Shown in pieces: positions 1 to 11,205 of a stretch of 64,000 nucleotides of DNA. The stretch covers positions 450,699 to 514,698 of the forward strand of contig MNCI01034978.1 in NCBI GenBank assembly GCA_015680685.1, written 5' to 3'. The first letter of the stretch is position 1. Each line of letters begins with the position of its first letter. The notes under the pieces were generated by a model. The model was given only the letters and a program-made list of their open reading frames with translations, was not told where the DNA came from and made no database searches. The stretch is from Gnetum montanum (Eukaryota; Streptophyta; Gnetopsida; Gnetales; Gnetaceae). The position numbers and the translations under genes were made by a program.

Positions 1-1237
1 ATATTTTAGCAAAGGTTGATAAATTGTGGGACTCTTTCAATGAAAAATTCCAAATTGCTATGAATATTACTGAAGAATCCAAAGAGCACAATAGTGATCA
101 TAATCATAGAAGGTGAAAAGAAGCTGAATGTGCCTACCAGAGAGGTAAGGGAAAATATGTTGCAGTAGAAGTTATGGAGATAGACTCTAATGATGACGTT
201 GGTTGTGACATATGTCAGTATGAACATGCTTAGGGATGTTGCCCCATGGTTTCATACTTACAAGAGTCTGGGGTGTATATATTGAATCCTCAACTAGCAT
301 GAAGGTAAGCACCTAGATGATTACCCTATCCTCAAGGCAATCCAAGGTAGTGCCACCAACAACAACAAGCTTACTACCCAAGTAGAGCTGCACCACAATC
401 ATATGAACAATATCAATAGTGGCATCAATCACAATCATGGGGAATGCCACTGCTAAGATAGTAGTACCCTTATAGACAACCAAATCCATACAAGAACTAT
501 GTTTAGCAACCCATTTCTGCAAGAATTTTTGCATGCCATGCCTCCTTTGAGCGTCACTATTACCCTCCAGAGTACCATTGAACTCATTCAACATATACTC
601 GAGGGGAACACCCATACCCATACCACCATCTACATCTATCTACACACATCCCTTTTCCCTCAACATGTTACCTTCTGTTCCATCCATGCAAGGCAAAATT
701 CCTTCACAGTTGTAACAACGAAATGCTACGAGGGTTGTACATTCATAACTGGCCTCCTAGCCAAGTGGTTTGGACAATCAATCTAGGAAATGATCATTTT
801 TTTTTTGATCCAATAGTCCTCTCAAACACTCACAACCTAATACAGTTGGTTGTTCTATATCTCCAACACTCTCACTCTCTACATTAAACACATTTGAGTG
901 CCCTTCAAACCAAACTCTACCTTGGATCCAGACTATGATGTTAACTCATGTTGTTTCTAATTGAATCAAGGCTAGCAATCTTCCCATGAAAAGATCTAAC
1001 CCATAAAGTCCACTCATTTACTTACAAATCGCTAGACATAAGCCATGCAAGGTCCTTTTTTATTCTAGTTTTGGTGTTAATCTCATTTCCCATGACATGT
1101 ACAAATCCTGGAACCTACCGCCTCTCAAGTAGTGCAACATTCATTTAGAATTGGTAGATAAATCCATAACTATTCCCTTGGGACTAGTGGAGGACACTGT
1201 GACCATAGTTAGTAGGTGGTCCTATCTTGTTAATTAT
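1..1237 (+). pseudogene. gag C-terminal part and protease start of element A
   Basis: Translation of the + strand matches the second half of the intact gag-protease ORF of element C: a region like VDKLWDSF, a knuckle-like CDICQYEHA block near 205-235 and a PQG-rich segment near 330-480. A protease region follows (about 1050-1235) in which the active-site aspartate of the usual DSGSG motif is lost and reads YSSFG. Several in-frame stops and frame changes are present. The reading stops within the protease where element B is inserted and continues at 16025. Confidence 0.85.
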
Positions 1238-2051
1238 TGATGAGTGGTGAGGTACCCCTACACTCAACCATATGAATATGAGTGTTTCATGCATGATCTG
1301 GTCAAACTCCAAGGACTAAGTGCTTACGCGCCTTAATGGAACACTCAAGGTTAATCAATAGTTGTCTTCCCAAACTTACTTGTATTGTCACAGTTGTATG
1401 GTTAAGTAAGCTTGAGGTATATGATTTTTATAACTTTTATCTTTTTAATGTCTTATGCTAATAAGGGAAGGTAAAGAGAACTAAGTGACTAACTTACATT
1501 AACTATTCACTAACTAAGTTCTAATTGTTCCTAACACCTGTATCCATTCCCACTTGTTGCATACATCTTGAACCAATGTAACGCTGCTGGGATTACCAAA
1601 CGCTAATTGTTATTGGGTTACCAAGCGCTACACACATGCTCGAAGCCATTGTACTGAGTGTACTTAACTAGGAGAGTCAAAGGTTGAGAGAGAGATTAAT
1701 TAACTAGGAAAGCATTTAAACATTCTACAATAATTAATTACTATTTAGCTTAATCTATATGCTATAAGGTTTATCATAAAGTTCATCTTTATTTACATAC
1801 ACAATTGTGTGCTCAGCTACAAATTGCTCGAATAAAGATCCATTCACTTTATGACTCCTACTGTGGGCACACAGGAATTATTCTAACTCTGGAATGGTAA
1901 AACTATAAGAGTTTGGCTAAGGGTCTAAGTCTAACTATCTTGAACAAGGAAAGTCGTCTCTTATTTATAGAAGATGAGGCAAGACATGATATCGCGTACA
2001 CGATATCACATGGCAAATGTGATATCGCGTACGTGATATCACGGCTCATCA
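1238..2051 (-). repeat. 3' LTR of element B
   Basis: It begins TGATGAGTGGTGAGG and ends GGCTCATCA, and is about 814 bp long. Read on the - strand it contains a short U3 with degenerate GATATCGC palindromes (about 1989-2040), a TATA box (TCTATAAATAAG near 1970) and a poly(A) hairpin with AATAAA near 1780-1845. It resembles the LTR split between 7578-8113 and 15742-16019. Confidence 0.9.
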
Positions 2052-2251
2052 TACCCCCATGACTGAATGAAAACTCGTCCTTGAGTTCCTTACAAAATAT
2101 TAGGAAGGTATGGGATTATTGACTTGAATGAAATTAATGGTGAATGAGTGACACGTGAACAGATCAATCATTACAATACATGACAAATTAGTGTTCATGA
2201 CTACAAGAATGAACACTATACACATTTGACATCTAGCCTTATTTGGCAGTT

Positions 2252-2284
<33 letters not shown>

Positions 2285-4150
2285 AGAAAAAGAAGATGTG
2301 TTGCTGTCAACACCAAAATTGTGCCTTCCGTTGTCCATCCATAACCATGCCATCAATCTTGTTCCTTGCATAACTGTTCCATCACCAATCCATCTTAAGT
2401 GTTTTTCCAAATCCAATCCATTGCTGTATGATTGCCATCTGCACACACAACATAGTCACATATGAGCAAGGATAAGTAAATCACAATACAATTGATACCT
2501 TGCCTCAGTGTAAGGTCCATTAGCTGAGTTGTGATATGGCTAATACGGATTCTGGAGATATAACACTAGTGACTACCCAAGGTGTAGGGGTTAGGAGAAA
2601 ACTAAAAAAATTAGACCAGGACCCCCATGACTAAGAGCGATCCTCTAGTAGTGATAGAATGAAAAAAGATAAGCCATAAGAAAGATGGAGAAAAAACAAA
2701 CAATGGCAATGCCGATAAAATGGATGTTATAGGTGATAATGAACAAAACAAATGGTGATTGCAAAAATGTTTAAAGGAAAGAAGTTAACTGATGCACAAA
2801 ATAGGAATGCCAATGGGTCCTCCCCAAAGCAAGCTCATGCCCTTTATGGCTTGACAAACCCACATTCAAAGAGTTCGTAGGCTCTAAAAATGTCATTTGA
2901 AAGTAATAGTTAAAGTCTTAACCGCAAGAATTTACCAAAAAGAAAACAATGTATCAGCCAAAATATAGACTACTGATACAACCAAAATTGAGGTGGAAAA
3001 TGGAGAAAGAATGATGAGGAGAAGAGAGTGGATTGGAGTCCCAAGAACAAGGTGGTGTATAGCCCCTTATGTATTTATGGTTAATGTGACTTAGTAGATC
3101 TCATTCCAAAACCAGCCTTAAATAATCCACATCCAGTGACTTTGCATTAATACACTTGGTCATCCATCCACTTGAAGTAGCAAGAATTCTTTTGCCAAAG
3201 AGTCACCACCATTTCGAGGAAACAAGAAAAGGAAAAGTAGGAAGTGAGAGAGGGCCTCAATTAGAGAGAACATATTTTTTTAGTTTCATAACTAGTGCTT
3301 GTAGCCCAGATGATTATTTTGTCTAAGGGATGTGCTTTGAATTCTCACTTTTTTTTTGTGTGAGAACCACACCATGTAAAGACTTATTATTTTTATTAGC
3401 TCAGCTTCCCGATAATGGAGCAATGTTGAAATGGTAAGGAAAACTCAAGAAGAAAACATCCAAGCACCCAAGAGAATGGCCAACAAAAATGCATCGAATC
3501 TCCTTGAAGTCACATCCTTTTCAATCCTTGAGTCCTTTCTCAGTTTAAGAAATTCCTAGTCACCAATTGGTTGATAGTTTTATGATTAAGAAAGGGACTG
3601 TACATTTCCAAGCCAAGAGAGATCATAGAAATTTATGAATGCATGGGTGACGTGGACTCATTTCCTATTACATCAAAAGAACCATACCTTAGTATCAACA
3701 TTATAACTCAAAGGTAAAAACCAAACATTAGCAATTAATAGAATACAGTTCATACTACCATCAGGAGCACTTATTAGGTGACAAACTTAACAAAACAAAA
3801 AACAAATAATCACACAAAGAAATGAAAAAGTATTAACGATGTTACAAAACAAAAACAAGAAAAATTAAAGAAATTTGTAAAAAAAATGTGTAAAACAAAA
3901 ACTTAAAAAGGAACTGAGTGCCTCAATTGATCAACAGAGGTGGCCATCTCCTCCATGACTAAGTTGGAAGGGGGAGATCCGCAATAATGAGCAGGGTCAT
4001 CCCTTCTCATAGATATTATGTGCACTAACCATTCTAAATTCATGGTAAGGTTTGATCTATTGCACATTGACTAACAAACTCTTATTAAGGTTCTTGTCTG
4101 ACTTTTTAGGAATTTCCAACTTCCCCCAATTGATGTTTTCTAGGTTAAGG
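2052..4150 (-). other. 3' noncoding region of element B
   Basis: No credible ORF is present. The stretch aligns by eye with the equivalent regions of C (9185-11205), E (37491-39410) and F (46723-48708). It holds the polypurine tract next to the LTR (2052-2066, reverse complement AGTCATGGGGGTA), a GA microsatellite (2251-2285), a second tract-like motif (about 2624-2638) and a third (about 3951-3962). Between about 3990 and 4110 it keeps sequence homologous to 39460-39560 of element E, from the end of pol, which C and F lack. Confidence 0.7.
2251..2285. repeat. (GA)n microsatellite
   Basis: An almost pure GA run about 35 bp long. A shorter GA-rich or CT-rich run occurs at the same place relative to the polypurine tract in C (about 9379-9425), E (about 37705-37735) and F (about 48490-48515). 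It is therefore an inherited feature of the retrotransposon 3' region. Confidence 0.9.
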
Positions 4151-7100
4151 TTTGGAAGTTGGTGACGATCTTACTCCAGTGCATCTATGCTTTCGATGTA
4201 AGCACTAGTTATTCCCTCAGTTAGTTCCATGCACGTTAGTGAGTTGTTCACTTGATCAACTATCAGCCACTGGGTGTCTCTTTTTCGTGTGGCTACTGCA
4301 TATAGGCACTTTTGTAGGTTAAGGTCTTGTGCACACCGATTGCATGCAAGAAATGCTAAACTTTGCATAACCCATGATCTCTACATGCAATTGCACCCTG
4401 TGTCATTGTATGTGATGCATGGAACTTTCTTCTTTTCGATCTTTCCAAAAGTGTTCTTCCTAGATATCTCTAGGAAAAGATTGCGAATTCCTAGGTGTGC
4501 ATCTATAGTACTTATCCATGCTCTTCCCATTATTATTGGGAAGTCCCTTTTACCATTGTTCACTTGTATCACTAGGAAATCAACTAGATACGATCACCCA
4601 CACACAGTGGTAATGATGTCCTCCACTAGTCCCAAGGGAACAGTGATGGATTGGTCAGTCAACTCTAGGCGAATATTACTCTTCCTTAATGGAGGCAGGT
4701 TCCAGGCTTTGTACATCTCTTGTGATATTAGGTTGACTCTGAAACTTGAGTCCAGAAGAGCTTTACATGGTTCATTCCTAGCAACTTGGAGATAGATTAG
4801 AGGGCTTCCAAGATCAGAGAATTTCTTGGGAAGGTGGCCCACCTTAATCCAGTCAGTAACGGCATGTGTTAACATAACTGTATGCGTTGAGCTTGGTGTT
4901 TGGTTTGAAGGGAACCCTAAAGCCTTATTTGATAGGGAGGTGTTTAGAGGCTCAACTACTTGTGGTTGTGAGGGCTTGGTTGGACTATTGGTTCTAAAGA
5001 AAGGTCTTTTCTTCATAAGGTTGTCAAAACCAACTATGGGTTGAGGATTCACAGCCCTCGTGACATTGCATTACTGCAGTTAAGTAGGGAGTTCCCCTTG
5101 CATTTCTGGAGCGAGTGGTAATGGAGCTATCGGTGTGAGAGTTGCGGATGGATTTGAAGGAGGGTATGTTTTTGAGTTATCTCCCCTAGGAGAAGGAGTT
5201 CTAAAATACTCACGAGCTTGGTAGTGATGTTGTAATGTAATGTAACCAATAGAGTCATGTGGAGAGATTGGATGTTGCACGTAGTAGCCATATGGGTCTA
5301 GTTGCCGGTAGGGGTATTGTTGCCTTAGTGGTGGCATCCCCCATGACTATGGGTATTGCCACTGTTTATGTTGTTCAACAGGTTGTGGTGGAGTTCCACT
5401 TGGATAATATGTTGAAGGTTGGTGGAATTGCCTTGGGTTACCTTGGGGATAAGGTAACCATTGGGTTTCTTGCCATTTATTAAATCGTGGGTCAAGTGCA
5501 TACATCCCAGACTCTTGTAGATATAAGATTACTGGGCAAAATCCCTTAGGATGGTCATATTGGCATATCTCACATTCATCGTCATTGTCTGTGTCTGAAT
5601 CTACAACCTCTTCAATGATGGCCATTTTACCCTTACCCTTGTTACGTGCATTATCTACTTCTCTCTTTTTCTTTTTGTCATACTCACTACCTCGCTCCCT
5701 AAACTCCTCTATGATTTTAAGAACAATTTCAAACCTACTATCCAGGGAGTCTCGCATTTGATCTACCTTTGCTGATACTTCGGTTGTTAAATTTTGAAGC
5801 AGCAAAGTTTTCCTATTCACCATCTCTTTGAGTGGTGACTCTTCTTCCTCCTCATATAATCTCACTCTCCTTTTTCAAAGGGAAGGATCTCGGTTGTACT
5901 CTTCTACACTTTCTCTCTTCCGTAGCTCACCTTCTTCTTTGGCTACTTGCTCTAGCAATCTATGGATTTGATGAGACCTAAGCTCTGATAACCTTCCTTG
6001 GGCATACGTCCCAAGGGTTCTTCTTGTTTCATGCCTAAGTCCATCTACAAGATGGCGTAGTTGATCTCGCTACAAATAACCATGGCCAGAGCAATGATGT
6101 AATAGTGCGTAATCGTGGCCCATGTTAGCATCTAAGGGTTCATGATTTCCTTGCTTCCATCCTTCGATTTTCTTTCATAGGTTAGACACTCAGGAGTATG
6201 TTTGGTACTTATCATTAAATAGTTCTAACATTGTACTCCACCTCTGAATGGATTCTAGTTCTAAGGACCGGTACCAGCTTTCAGCTTCTTTCACTGGTGT
6301 CCTTGGGAACAACTTCAGTTTTTGCCATTTTTTTCTATGTTTTGCAAGGCACATGCATCATGGAATTCTTGTAAATGGTTTTGAAGATCAGCGTTATATC
6401 CCCCTTCAAATCATGGGATGTTGTTCATGTCTAACCTCTTCATCTTACTATCCTTTTGGTGCCTTGTGGGAACTCTTATGGCCTCCGTTATATCTAGCAT
6501 ACTTCTAGTTACGAGTAGGGGTTCTTTGTGGTCATCTCATTCATAGCGTCTATGGTGTCTATGCGGTTCCCTACTCTCCCTTCTTCCATGACTTGATTCC
6601 TTAGAGTGTCCTTGTCCTCATTCTCAACTATCTTGTCCTCATTCTCGACTGTCTCGTTGATGTTTTCACTCTGTTTCTCCTTATCCTCATTGTTGGTTTC
6701 CTTATGACTACGTCTAGACACCGAAGGAGAGGGTGAATGTGATGATGAAGGTGAAGAAGAAGGAGAACCATCTCCATGATGGTTTTTTCTACCTTCTCTT
6801 CAATGGTCTCGACCACGACCGTGATCACAATTAGAACCTCCACACTTATCTTATGGTTGTGTTCCTTCTTTAAACACTTCATGTTTGTGGGTATCAAAAC
6901 CAAGGTTGTGAATCATGGAGTGTAGGTTTTGATACACCACCTCTTGACCATCATTAAGAGGAAGAACATTGTTTGGTGGGAAACCTGTTGAAGCAGGTTC
7001 ACCACCATCAATTTCACTCAATACATGTGGAGCATTATGGGACCATTTACCCTTCGAGGATGTATGATATCTCTCCTGTCGCAAGTCCCTTTGACATTGC

Positions 7101-7432
7101 GCTTTTATGGGATGATAGTCCCTTGTGTCATGATTGCATGCAACATATTATGCATACAAAAATGACATGCCTATTCGTGAGAGAGCATGAAGGAGCATGT
7201 TGGGGACTGATCGGTCTAGAGGCAACACTATGTTACCTTCCAAGTCTCTCCAACACAATTTTTCATCTTGATGGAGAATAAAGGTAAAGTCAGGTACATA
7301 CTCATCATGATGAGCATATACCACACGAAATTGTTGATGAACTACTGAATCTTGGTTACGTGTGTTATGTCGTCAACTATCTCTTGTGTTAGTCCTAAGC
7401 GGTGAAGTGCTCTTATGTGAAGAAGAAGACAT
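4151..7432 (-). pseudogene. gag-protease polyprotein remnant of element B
   Basis: The start codon is the ATG at 7432 (MSSSH-type N-terminus), about 130 bp inside the primer site. The order is: N-terminal family domain (to about 7050), Ser/His-rich linker, retrotransposon gag domain (about 6500-5900), a knuckle block CEICQYDHPKGF (about 5555-5590), a Tyr/Pro/Gln-rich linker (about 5480-5270) and protease (about 4780-4550, DSSFRVNLIS in place of DSGSGVNLIS). Multiple stops and frameshifts break it. It has no RT domain. Confidence 0.88.
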
Positions 7433-7558
7433 TTTTGTCTTGTTATGTGTGCGATTTACCATTGTCTTATCTTTCCTTGATTAATCCTAAGGGTTCATTC
7501 TACTATCCCAATGATATGAATGATTTCCTATGTTCTATGTAGCACACAAACAACTAAG

Positions 7559-7576
7559 TCCTCGGCAACAGCACCA
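7559..7576 (-). promoter_or_regulatory. primer-binding site of element B (tRNA-Asp-like)
   Basis: Read on the - strand this is TGGTGCTGTTGCCGAGGA, directly inside the 5' LTR after one spacer base. It differs at a few positions from the perfect tRNA-Asp site of element C (TGGCGCCGTTGCCGGGGA), consistent with age. Confidence 0.85.
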
Positions 7577-7577
7577 A

Positions 7578-8113
7578 TGATGAGTGGCAAGGTACCCCTA
7601 CATGCAACCATATGAATACGATCATTTCACGAGTGATCCGGTTGAACTCCAAGGACTAAGTGCTTACGCACCTTAATGGAACACTCAAGGTTAATCAATT
7701 GTTGTTTTCCCAAACTTACTTGTATTGTCATAGTTGTATGGTTAAGTAAGCTTGAGGTATATGATTTTTATAACTTTTATCTTTTTAATGTCTTATGCTA
7801 ATAAGGGAAGGTAAAGAGAACTAAGTGACTAACTTACATTAACTATTCACTAACTAAGTTCTAATTTTTCCTAACACCAGTATCCATTCCCACTTTTCGC
7901 ACACATCCTAAACCAGTGTAACATTGCTGGGATTACCAAACGCTAATCGTTACTAGGTTACCAAGCGCTACACACATGCTCAAAGTGGTTGTACTGAGTG
8001 TACTTAACTAGGAGAGTCAAAGGTTGAGAGAGAGATTAATTAACTAGGAAATCATTTAAACATTCCATAATAATTAATTACTATTTAGTTTAATCTGTAT
8101 GCTGCAAGATTTA
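7578..8113 (-). repeat. 5' LTR of element B, first segment (split by element C)
   Basis: It begins TGATGAGTGGCAAGG and stops at 8113 inside the sequence GCAAGATTTA, where element C is inserted. The rest of the same LTR resumes at 15742. The ATTTA at 8109-8113 and GTTTA at 15737-15741 are the C target duplication with one mismatch. Confidence 0.92.
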
Positions 8114-8540
8114 TGATGAGTGGCGAGGATCCCCTACACTCCACCATACGAAACGAGCGTACACGCGCGATCCGGTCGAACTCCGCAGACTAAATGCCTT
8201 AACGCCACAAGAAACACTTGGGGTTAATCGTTCGTTGTCTTCCCAGGCTTGCTTGTATGTGTCACGGTGTATGGTTAAGCAAGTCTGAGGTATGTGATTT
8301 TTTTGGTATTTTCGGCTTATCTTCTATGCTACCAGGAGAAAGGGTTGAGAAAACTAAACTAACTCTAACTAAGATCTAAGTCTAAATTAACTAGCGTCAG
8401 CATCCGTTCCCACTTGCCGGACACACCCTGAACTATGCAACTGCAGCTTACCAAACGCTAATCGTTACTGGGATCGCCACACGTAACGCAAGTGCTCGAA
8501 GTGGTCGTACTGAGGCACCTATTTAGCCTACGTGTGATAA

Positions 8541-8815
8541 GCAGCCGATTCCTTAGCCAGCCGTACACACCCGTGGGTGCTCGTAACTAAGTCGTACTTA
8601 TCACACGATCTAGCCTAGCAATGAGCAGCCGATTCCTCAACTAGCCGTACACATTAGACCCTGGAGTTACCAAGCGCAGAATCCTGGAATACGCTACTGG
8701 GTTACCAAGCAGCCAATGCTCGTAATTGAGTCGTACTCATGCATTGCGTCAAGCAGCCGATTCCTTGACTAGCCGTACACGTCCGTAGACGCTCGTAATC
8801 AAGTCGTACTTGAAC
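8541..8815. repeat. imperfect tandem repeats in U5 of element C
   Basis: Three units begin GCAGCCGATTCCT at about 8543, 8629 and 8753. Each continues with an AGCCGTACAC block and then a CTCGTAA(T/C)-AGTCGTACT block. The same repeats are in the partner LTR at about 15125-15400. The shorter LTRs of B and F lack this expansion. Confidence 0.85.
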
Positions 8816-8885
8816 GCACTAGGAAAGCAGTAAATGAAAGCAATAAATGAAACCACGTGCTGCAAGGTTTATCCAATCAAGTTCG

Positions 8886-8938
8886 TCTTTATTGCCGTAC
8901 ACAACTTGGGTTCAGGTTACAAGCTGCTCGAATAAAGA
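8886..8938 (-). promoter_or_regulatory. poly(A) signal in a predicted hairpin, 3' LTR of C
   Basis: On the - strand TCTTTATT (8931-8938) is followed about 37 bp later by AATAAAGA (8886-8893), an exact 8-bp inverted repeat that would place the AATAAA signal in a stem. The same arrangement is in the partner LTR (15469-15521), in F (42668-42722 and 48881-48935) and in D (29897-29952). It lies about 120-180 bp downstream of the TATA box, so it would fall in R. Confidence 0.7.
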
Positions 8939-9057
8939 GCCGTTCACTCTAGGACTCCTACTGCGGGCACATGGGGAAAAATTCTAACTCTGGAGTGATC
9001 AATCTGCCAGAGCTTCGCTACACTAGCCAGGATTGGGAAATGAAGGGAGTGCCGCCT

Positions 9058-9158
9058 CTTATTTATAGATATGGCGGCGGGACGCGATATCGCGTACGCG
9101 ATATCGCAGGGTAAGACGCGATATCGCGTACGCGATATCGCATGGGATGCGATATCGC
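9058..9158 (-). promoter_or_regulatory. U3 promoter of element C: TATA box and GCGATATCGC palindrome array
   Basis: The TATA box is TCTATAAATAAG on the - strand (9058-9068). Just upstream in transcription sense lie two 24-bp perfect palindromes (9084-9107 and 9118-9141), each two GCGATATCGC decamers joined by GTAC, and one single decamer (9149-9158). The partner LTR has one long unit (one base changed) and one decamer. The block is CpG-rich in otherwise AT-rich DNA. A transcription-factor binding role is inferred only. Confidence 0.75.
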
Positions 9159-9184
9159 GGCCCAGTGCAAGTCGCGTCTCATCA

Positions 9185-9199
9185 TACCCCCATGACTGA
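9185..9199 (-). promoter_or_regulatory. polypurine tract of element C
   Basis: Reads TCAGTCATGGGGGTA on the - strand, directly next to the TGATGAG start of the 3' LTR. This is the expected place and composition for plus-strand priming. Confidence 0.85.
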
Positions 9200-10535
9200 A
9201 TGAAAACTCGTCCTCGAGTTCCTTACAATGATATCAGGTAGGTATGGGATTATTAGGGGAAATGGAACTAATGGGATGACATGTGAACGGTCTTTATTAC
9301 AAGACTTGACAAAAACTGGTGTTCATGACAACAAGGGTGAACACCTTATTACAATGACATCAGGCCACAGTTGGCAGCTGAGAGAAAAGAGGAGAGAGAA
9401 TAGAAGAGAAGAAGAGAGAAGAGTCTTGTTGCTGCCAACGCCTAGATTGCGCCTTCCGTTGTCCATCCGTAAGCGCATTATCAATTCTGCTCCTTGCATA
9501 GCGGCTTCAATGCTGCTCCACTCCAAGTGTTTGCTCCAGATCCATTCCGTTGTTGTATGATGGCCATCTGCACCCACAACACAATCATATATTAGCAAGG
9601 GTAATTGAATCATTAAGTAAATCATACCTTGCTTCGGTTTAGGTTCCTTGGCTAAGTTGTGGTATGGCTAATATGGATCTGGGAAAATGTAGATGATGAC
9701 TACCGAAGGTATAGGGGTTAGGAAGAAAAACGAAAAAATCCGGGGCTTAGGATAAAAATCGAAAAATCAGGCCCCGTACCCCCATGACTAATCGCGAACC
9801 TCCGGTAGCGTTAGAATGGAAAGAGAAAAGGAAGAGGAAGGATAGGTAAAAAGGGACAACTATGGCATCAAGAAAAGGATGTCATGATGGAAATGAACAA
9901 AAAATGATAATTAATTGCAAAACGTTAAGGAAAAGAAGTTAACTAGTGTTCCAAATAGGAATGTCAGTGGGTCCTCCCCAAAGCAGGCTCATGCCCTTAA
10001 TGCCCTGACAATCCCACATTCAAAGAGTCCGTAGGCTCGGGGAATGTCCTTTGGAAACAAGAGTTAAAGTCTTAACCGGAAGAATTTACCAAAAAGAAAA
10101 CAAAGCATCAACCAAAGTATATACAATGATACAACCGGCAATGAGGTGAACAATGGAGAGAAGGATGGGAAGAAGAGAAGTGGAATGGAATCCCAAGAAC
10201 AAGGTGGTGTACAGCCCCTTGTGTGTTTCATGATTAATGTGACTTGGCGAATCTCATTCCAACTCTGGCCTCAAACCAACCACTTCCAGTGACTTCGCAT
10301 CAATGCAGTTGGTTAAATCATCCACTTGGGTAACAAGGATGCAACTTCGAGAAGCCACCACCATTCCGACGAAACAACAGAGAGAATGGGAAGCGAGAAG
10401 GGCCTTAGTTAGAGGGAACACTTTGGTTCCATAACCAGTGCTTGTAGCCCAAATTTATTTCGTCTAAGGGGTGTGCTTTGAATCCTCACTTTTAGCTTTT
10501 TAGCTTTTTCTTCTTCTCTTTTTTCTGTTTTTCCA

Positions 10536-10555
10536 TTTTTTTTTTTTTTTTTTTT
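10536..10555. repeat. poly-T tract
   Basis: A run of 20 T in the 3' noncoding region of element C. Confidence 0.9.
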
Positions 10556-11007
10556 GTTTTGTGTTTTTATGCGTGGGGACCACACCATGCAAAGACTTCT
10601 TTATTTTTATTGTCTCAGCTTCCGATTATTGGGTTACATCGGAACGGTAAGAAAACCCAAGAAGAAAACATCCAAGCACCCAAGTGAATGACCAACACAA
10701 GAGCACCAAGTTCCCTTGAAGTCACACCCTTTTCAAATCCTTGAGTCCTTCCTTAGTTTGAGAAATGCCCAGTCACTGGTTCGTTAAAGTTCTTATTGGA
10801 AGGGAACTGTACATTTCCAAGCCAAGGGAAACCATAGACTTGATGGATGGATGGATGAAGTGATCTCATTGCCTGCCATATCAAAAGAACATACCTTAGT
10901 ATCAACAATGTAACTTAAAGGTAAAAACCAAACATTAGCAATTAATGAAAAACAGTTCATCCCATCGGCCCGAACACTTATTGGGTGACGAATTTACATG
11001 ATGGAAG

Positions 11008-11028
11008 ACACACACACACACACACACA
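11008..11028. repeat. (CA)n microsatellite
   Basis: About ten CA units in the 3' noncoding region of element C. A GT-rich run at 46974-46991 is its counterpart in element F, which is in the opposite orientation. Confidence 0.9.
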
Positions 11029-11205
11029 AAAAGATAGAAAAATATAACGATGTTGTAAAACAAAAACAAGAAAAGTTAAAGAAATTTGTAAAACAAAAAT
11101 TAGAAAAGTTAAAGAAATTGTAAAACAAAAATGTGAAAAACAAAAACGTTGTAAAACAAAAATGTGTAAAACAAAAACTGAAAAAGAACTGAGGGCCCCA
11201 TATGA

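Larger units (their letters stand above)
8114..9184 (-). repeat. 3' LTR of element C
   Basis: 1071 bp. It differs from its partner at 14697-15736 by a modest number of single bases and small indels, plus one extra palindrome unit in U3. On the - strand the order is: U3 of about 115 bp with GCGATATCGC palindromes, a TATA box at 9058-9068, R with a poly(A) hairpin at 8886-8938, and a long U5 with three imperfect repeats. Confidence 0.96.
9200..11205 (-). other. 3' noncoding region of element C
   Basis: About 2 kb without a credible ORF, homologous to the equivalent region in B, E and F. It includes a GA-rich run (about 9379-9425), a second polypurine-like motif (about 9778-9792), a poly-T run (10536-10555), a CA microsatellite (11008-11028) and a run of AAAACAAAAA-type short repeats (11050-11180). 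A third polypurine-like motif overlaps the end of the gag-protease ORF at about 11225-11236. The function is unknown. Confidence 0.75.

Noticed and set aside
4274-4795. 173-codon open frame on the + strand
   Set aside because: It is the antisense of the decayed protease of element B, which is clearly homologous on the - strand.
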